Shown here one piece after another: positions 42,140 through 45,107 of a stretch of DNA of 45,107 bases. A program made the position numbers and the translations under genes. The notes below the pieces were generated by a model that was given only the letters and a program-made list of their open reading frames with translations, was not told where the DNA came from and searched no databases. Numbering within the stretch: the first letter of the stretch is position 1; every line of letters begins with the position of its first letter. This stretch comes from CAYVAP01 sp964343195 (GTDB lineage Bacteria > Bacteroidota > Bacteroidia > J057): positions 1-45,107 of the forward strand of contig CAYFIR010000041.1 in NCBI GenBank assembly GCA_964343195.1, written 5' to 3'.

Positions 42140-44173
42140 ATGAAATGGATGGGAAAAAGGACTATCTACCTACTGCTGCTGCTACCGGGGCTGCTATGGG
42201 GCCAATCGACCGATCTGGACAGCTTACGTGGAATACTGGAAACAGAAGCCTCCAGCGAAAAGCGATTGGAGACATTGCTGACACTCGGGCGCGCCACTTT
42301 TCGCTCAGAACCTGAGCAGTCGCTCGCCTACGCCGAGGAGGCGCTACAATTGTCCGAACAGCTACAGGACCTTGTGGGCATGGGGAAGGCTGAAATTCTG
42401 GTAGGATACTATGAACTCTACCGGGGAGAAATCCCCGCTGCGATGGGCCATTACCGCACAGCTGAGAAGTTTTTTCTGGAAGCAGGAGACAGTACAGAGT
42501 TCTATGCGGCTCGTTCGGAGCAGTCCATCGGTTATTTCAGCCAGGGCAACTATGAGCAGGCAGCCGAGATGATGCTCTCGGTGCTGAGGTTCGCAGAACG
42601 GAACCGAGACAGCAACCGCGTGGCGATGACGCTCAACAATTTGGGGACGCTCTACTGGAACACCGGAGACCTGAAGGAAGCCCGGAACTACTTGCGCAGG
42701 AGTTACCAGATCAAACAGCTCCTGGGCCAGGAGCAGTTGCTCAGCAGCACCTTAAACAACCTCGCCAATATTTCCCTCGACCTGGGGGAGCCAGACTCTG
42801 CGATTCTATATGCAGAACAGGCCCTTGAGCTGAATCTGGAGCAGGGTAATCTCCAGAGCGTGGCCGTGAGTGAAAGAACCCTGGGAGCCGCATACCTGGA
42901 ACTGAAAGCCTATGAAACAGCTACCCAGCACACTCGTCAGGCCCTTGGTTACCTACAGGAACTCAATTCTCCCGCAGCTATTTCCGGTACACTCCTAGAA
43001 CTGGCCCAGATCGAGCAGGCCAAAGGAAATCCGAGACAGGCGAAGCAGTATGCCGAAGAATCCCTTGAGCTCAACAGCCGGTTGGACGATCCGCGCTTTG
43101 AAATCGATCTTCTCAAGTTTCTCGCCGATCTTGCTCAACAACAGGGGCAATACCAGCAGGGCATGGAGTACCTTCAGCGCTACCTCGTGGTCAAGGATAC
43201 CGTACTCGGCCAGGATCAGCAGGCAGAGCTGAGCCGCTTGCAAACCCTCTACGAGACCGAGAAAAAAGACCAGCAAATCGCCTTTTTTGAGCAGGAAAAA
43301 GAGCTCAGGGAAGCCAGGCTGGCCCAGACCCGCAATGGCCTCATTTTGACCGGCATCATCGCAGTGCTACTGGGGGGACTGGTGATCCTCTTCGTGCGAC
43401 TCAACCGGCAGCGACGACAGGCCAATGCCCTTTTGCAGGAAAAAAACGAGCAGTTGGCAGAACTTAACGCCACCAAGGACCGCCTCTTCTCCATCATTGC
43501 CCATGACCTCAAAAATCCCCTTTCGGCCTTCCGCTCGCTGACCGGGAGCCTGGCGCGCAAGTGGGAGAAGCTGGACAAATCGGACATTCGCCCCTTCATC
43601 GAAAACCTCAACGAGTCTTCGGGACAGCTATACGAATTGCTGCAAAACCTCCTGCAATGGGCCCTGGCACAGACCGGCAGCCTGAGCGTGCGCCCCCGGC
43701 AACTGGAAGTAGAAGAGATCATGGAAAAAGTGAGCCTGCCCCTGCGAAGCGTAGCAGAGTTGCAGGGCGTATCGCTGGAGGTTGAGGAAGGCGAAAAGCA
43801 GATTTTGCTGGAAACAGACGAACAGATGCTGCGCACCGTACTTCGCAACCTGGTCGCCAATGCCATCAAGTTCACGCCTGCCGGAGGAAAGGTCTCGCTC
43901 CAGGCAACTCAGGAGCAGCAACAGGTGTTCATCAGGGTGTCGGATACCGGAGTGGGCATCAGTCCGGAAGACCAGGCAAAGCTCATGGGAGCTACTCCCG
44001 ATGTGCAGTCTGTAGGGAGTGGCCCTGCCAAGGGAACCGGGCTGGGACTGGTGCTGTGCCGGGAACTGCTCCAGCGAATCGGAGGCAACCTGAGCCTGGA
44101 AAGTGAGTTGGGAAAAGGCAGTACCTTTACGGTGGAATTGCCCCTTAACCTGAAAAAGGATCAACCTGCATGA
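42140..44173 (+). CDS. TPR-repeat hybrid sensor histidine kinase
   Basis: 677 residues. A signal peptide (about 1-21, LLWGQ), a periplasmic array of TPR repeats (about 30-370), a coiled-coil segment, one membrane helix (about 400-420), a HisKA dimerisation domain with H455 (FSIIAHDLKNPLSAF) and an HATPase domain (N-box NLVANAIKFTP, G1 DTGVGIS, G2 GTGLGLVLC). It has no receiver domain of its own. The ligand sensed by the TPR part is unknown. It overlaps the response-regulator gene by ATGA, so the two are translationally coupled and certainly partners. Confidence 0.93.
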   Translation: MKWMGKRTIYLLLLLPGLLWGQSTDLDSLRGILETEASSEKRLETLLTLGRATFRSEPEQSLAYAEEALQLSEQLQDLVGMGKAEILVGYYELYRGEIPAAMGHYRTAEKFFLEAGDSTEFYAARSEQSIGYFSQGNYEQAAEMMLSVLRFAERNRDSNRVAMTLNNLGTLYWNTGDLKEARNYLRRSYQIKQLLGQEQLLSSTLNNLANISLDLGEPDSAILYAEQALELNLEQGNLQSVAVSERTLGAAYLELKAYETATQHTRQALGYLQELNSPAAISGTLLELAQIEQAKGNPRQAKQYAEESLELNSRLDDPRFEIDLLKFLADLAQQQGQYQQGMEYLQRYLVVKDTVLGQDQQAELSRLQTLYETEKKDQQIAFFEQEKELREARLAQTRNGLILTGIIAVLLGGLVILFVRLNRQRRQANALLQEKNEQLAELNATKDRLFSIIAHDLKNPLSAFRSLTGSLARKWEKLDKSDIRPFIENLNESSGQLYELLQNLLQWALAQTGSLSVRPRQLEVEEIMEKVSLPLRSVAELQGVSLEVEEGEKQILLETDEQMLRTVLRNLVANAIKFTPAGGKVSLQATQEQQQVFIRVSDTGVGISPEDQAKLMGATPDVQSVGSGPAKGTGLGLVLCRELLQRIGGNLSLESELGKGSTFTVELPLNLKKDQPA

Positions 44174-44808
44174 AGCTGATGTTACTCGATGACCACCGGA
44201 TCGTACTGGACGGCCTGAAAGCGATGTTGCTGGGCAGTGAAGCTGAGGTGATGGCTGTTCTCCAGCGTCCCAATGACCTGCGAGAAGCCCTGAAAACGGT
44301 TGAGCCCGACATCATCCTGATGGACATCCGCATGCCGGAGGAATCGGGACTGGATGTCTGCAAATGGGTCAAAGAGCAGCACCCGCGGGTGAAGGTGATT
44401 TTTCTGTCGGCCAATCTGGATTCCCATACCGTCACGGCTGGCATCAAGGCGGGGGCCTATGGCTTTTTGCCCAAGGAAACCGGGGAGGAAGAACTGCTGC
44501 TGGCCCTGCGAACGGTGAAGGAGGGCGCTCCCTACTTCGGTGAAAGCATCCGTGAAATGGCGCTCCAAAGCTACATGCAGCACATCCAGCATCCGGAGCA
44601 GACTCAGAAAAAGCAGCTTACCGCCCGCGAGATAGACATCATCCGCCTCTTTGCCGATGGCCTGACCTACAAGGAAATCGGCGAACGGCTCCACATCAGC
44701 CGTCGCACTGTCGAGTCCCACAAGGAAAACCTGCTCCGCAAGCTGGAACTCGGTTCCGTGATGGAACTGGTGCGATACGGGATTCGCGAAGGGGTGGTAG
44801 AGGCGTAG
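44170..44808 (+). CDS. NarL/LuxR-type response regulator
   Basis: 212 residues. Receiver domain (about 1-120) with acidic pocket D7/D8, phosphoacceptor D52 (LMDIRMP), S80 and K102, then a LuxR-type helix-turn-helix (about 148-206; LTAREIDIIRLFADGLTYKE, HISRRTVESHKENLLRKL). A DNA-binding transcription regulator phosphorylated by the kinase upstream, to which it is joined by a 4-base overlap. The targets are not evident; the divergent amylase gene is the nearest candidate. Confidence 0.95.
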   Translation: MKLMLLDDHRIVLDGLKAMLLGSEAEVMAVLQRPNDLREALKTVEPDIILMDIRMPEESGLDVCKWVKEQHPRVKVIFLSANLDSHTVTAGIKAGAYGFLPKETGEEELLLALRTVKEGAPYFGESIREMALQSYMQHIQHPEQTQKKQLTAREIDIIRLFADGLTYKEIGERLHISRRTVESHKENLLRKLELGSVMELVRYGIREGVVEA

Positions 44809-44839
44809 GAAAGGAGGCTGCATTCATAACATCCCCAAA

Positions 44840-44971
44840 GTCATCCTGAACCTCGCAGCATAGCGGAGAGGTGAAGGACCTTAACCGTAGCATTTTCCAG
44901 CGAGACACTTGAGCAAGTAGCTTGGGAAAGTGTTGCCCGTGAGGTCCTTCGTCGTTCCTCCTCAGGATGAC
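44840..44971. repeat. Inverted-repeat element GTCATCCTGA ... TCAGGATGAC
   Basis: 132 bp bounded by perfect 10-bp inverted ends, with a second inner pair (gaaggacctt at about 44873 / gaggtccttc at 44941). This end sequence is a known type of extragenic repeat in many bacteria. It begins 31 bases after the response-regulator stop. The remaining bases to the window end (44972-45107) hold no gene I can support. Confidence 0.7.
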
Positions 44972-45107
44972 CCGTGGGAGTGGTAAGAAAAGGGTTGATC
45001 GAGGATTCCAAACCTCGATCTGGCCTAGTCTTCGGGTCTCCGCACCCGCCGAGTCATCGAATCCCCCCGACATTTCGCCGGGCGAAATGCCACCCCCCTT
45101 TTGCAAA

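Noticed and set aside
44696..45106. Minus-strand open frame at the right edge
   Set aside because: It overlaps the end of the response-regulator gene in antisense and the GTCATCCTGA repeat; there is no coding signal.
1..45107. tRNA or rRNA genes in the gaps
   Set aside because: I scanned the gaps for GGTTCGAnTCC-type T-arms and acceptor pairing and found no complete cloverleaf. A covariance-model search would settle this.

Overview
The window reads as an ordinary stretch of chromosome from a Bacteroidota bacterium, most likely a Saprospiria/Lewinella-type relative (the rank is inferred). The evidence: a huge secreted protein with PKD and Ig-like repeats that ends in a type IX secretion (T9SS) sorting domain; families largely confined to the phylum (DUF4294, DUF4230, FtsX permeases with two halves in one chain, TPR histidine kinases); abundant secreted beta-barrel proteins; and few strong Shine-Dalgarno sites. 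There are no rRNA genes, tRNAs, CRISPR arrays, phage genes or complete insertion sequences.

Layout. 0.5-4.5 kb: secreted M24 peptidase, an outer-membrane-type protein, and an AAA/DUF4143 ATPase with two abutting 22-bp palindromes in front of it. 5.1-8.5 kb: pyruvate carboxylase. 8.5-11.6 kb: a repeat-rich accessory patch with a TonB-C-like gene split by an in-frame TAG, a small-protein/HNH-nuclease pair and a Nudix protein. 11.6-16.2 kb: E2 acyltransferase, cinA, a small barrel protein and a Ca2+/Na+ antiporter. 16.4-21.7 kb: a TerB-like/FHA-like/ABCG fusion transporter, a DUF3089 lipoprotein and nicotinamidase. 22.0-27.5 kb: the 1845-residue M43 metalloprotease. 27.7-34.3 kb: FtsX permease, class-C-type serine hydrolase, SDR, DUF4350 and GNAT proteins. 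34.4-40.2 kb: DUF4230 protein, PpiD/SurA-like chaperone, DUF4294 protein and asnS. 40.5-44.8 kb: a GH13 amylase lipoprotein, divergent from a TPR sensor kinase/LuxR-type regulator pair joined by an ATGA overlap.

Most genes are single transcription units and few look functionally linked. The recognisable metabolic parts are anaplerosis (pyruvate carboxylase), 2-oxo acid dehydrogenation (E2), NAD salvage (pncA, cinA), starch or oligosaccharide use (GH13), and envelope or secretion biogenesis (PpiD-like protein, barrel proteins, T9SS cargo).

The least ordinary content lies between genes. At least six families of short structured repeats occupy the gaps. The clearest is a 103-111 bp family with CTAG-bounded terminal inverted repeats, present four times (8912-9022, 16268-16371, 37559-37669, 40184-40286). 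Three copies sit between convergent genes, and one supplies the stop codon of asnS. At 8.6 kb a 221-bp repeat block sits inside another repeat and is flanked by a 5-bp duplication; the uninterrupted version is at 10.2 kb. The element at the left edge of the window recurs inverted at 11.3 kb but carries a three-unit 75-bp tandem expansion. These are direct readings of the sequence; copy number and mobility outside the window are unknown.
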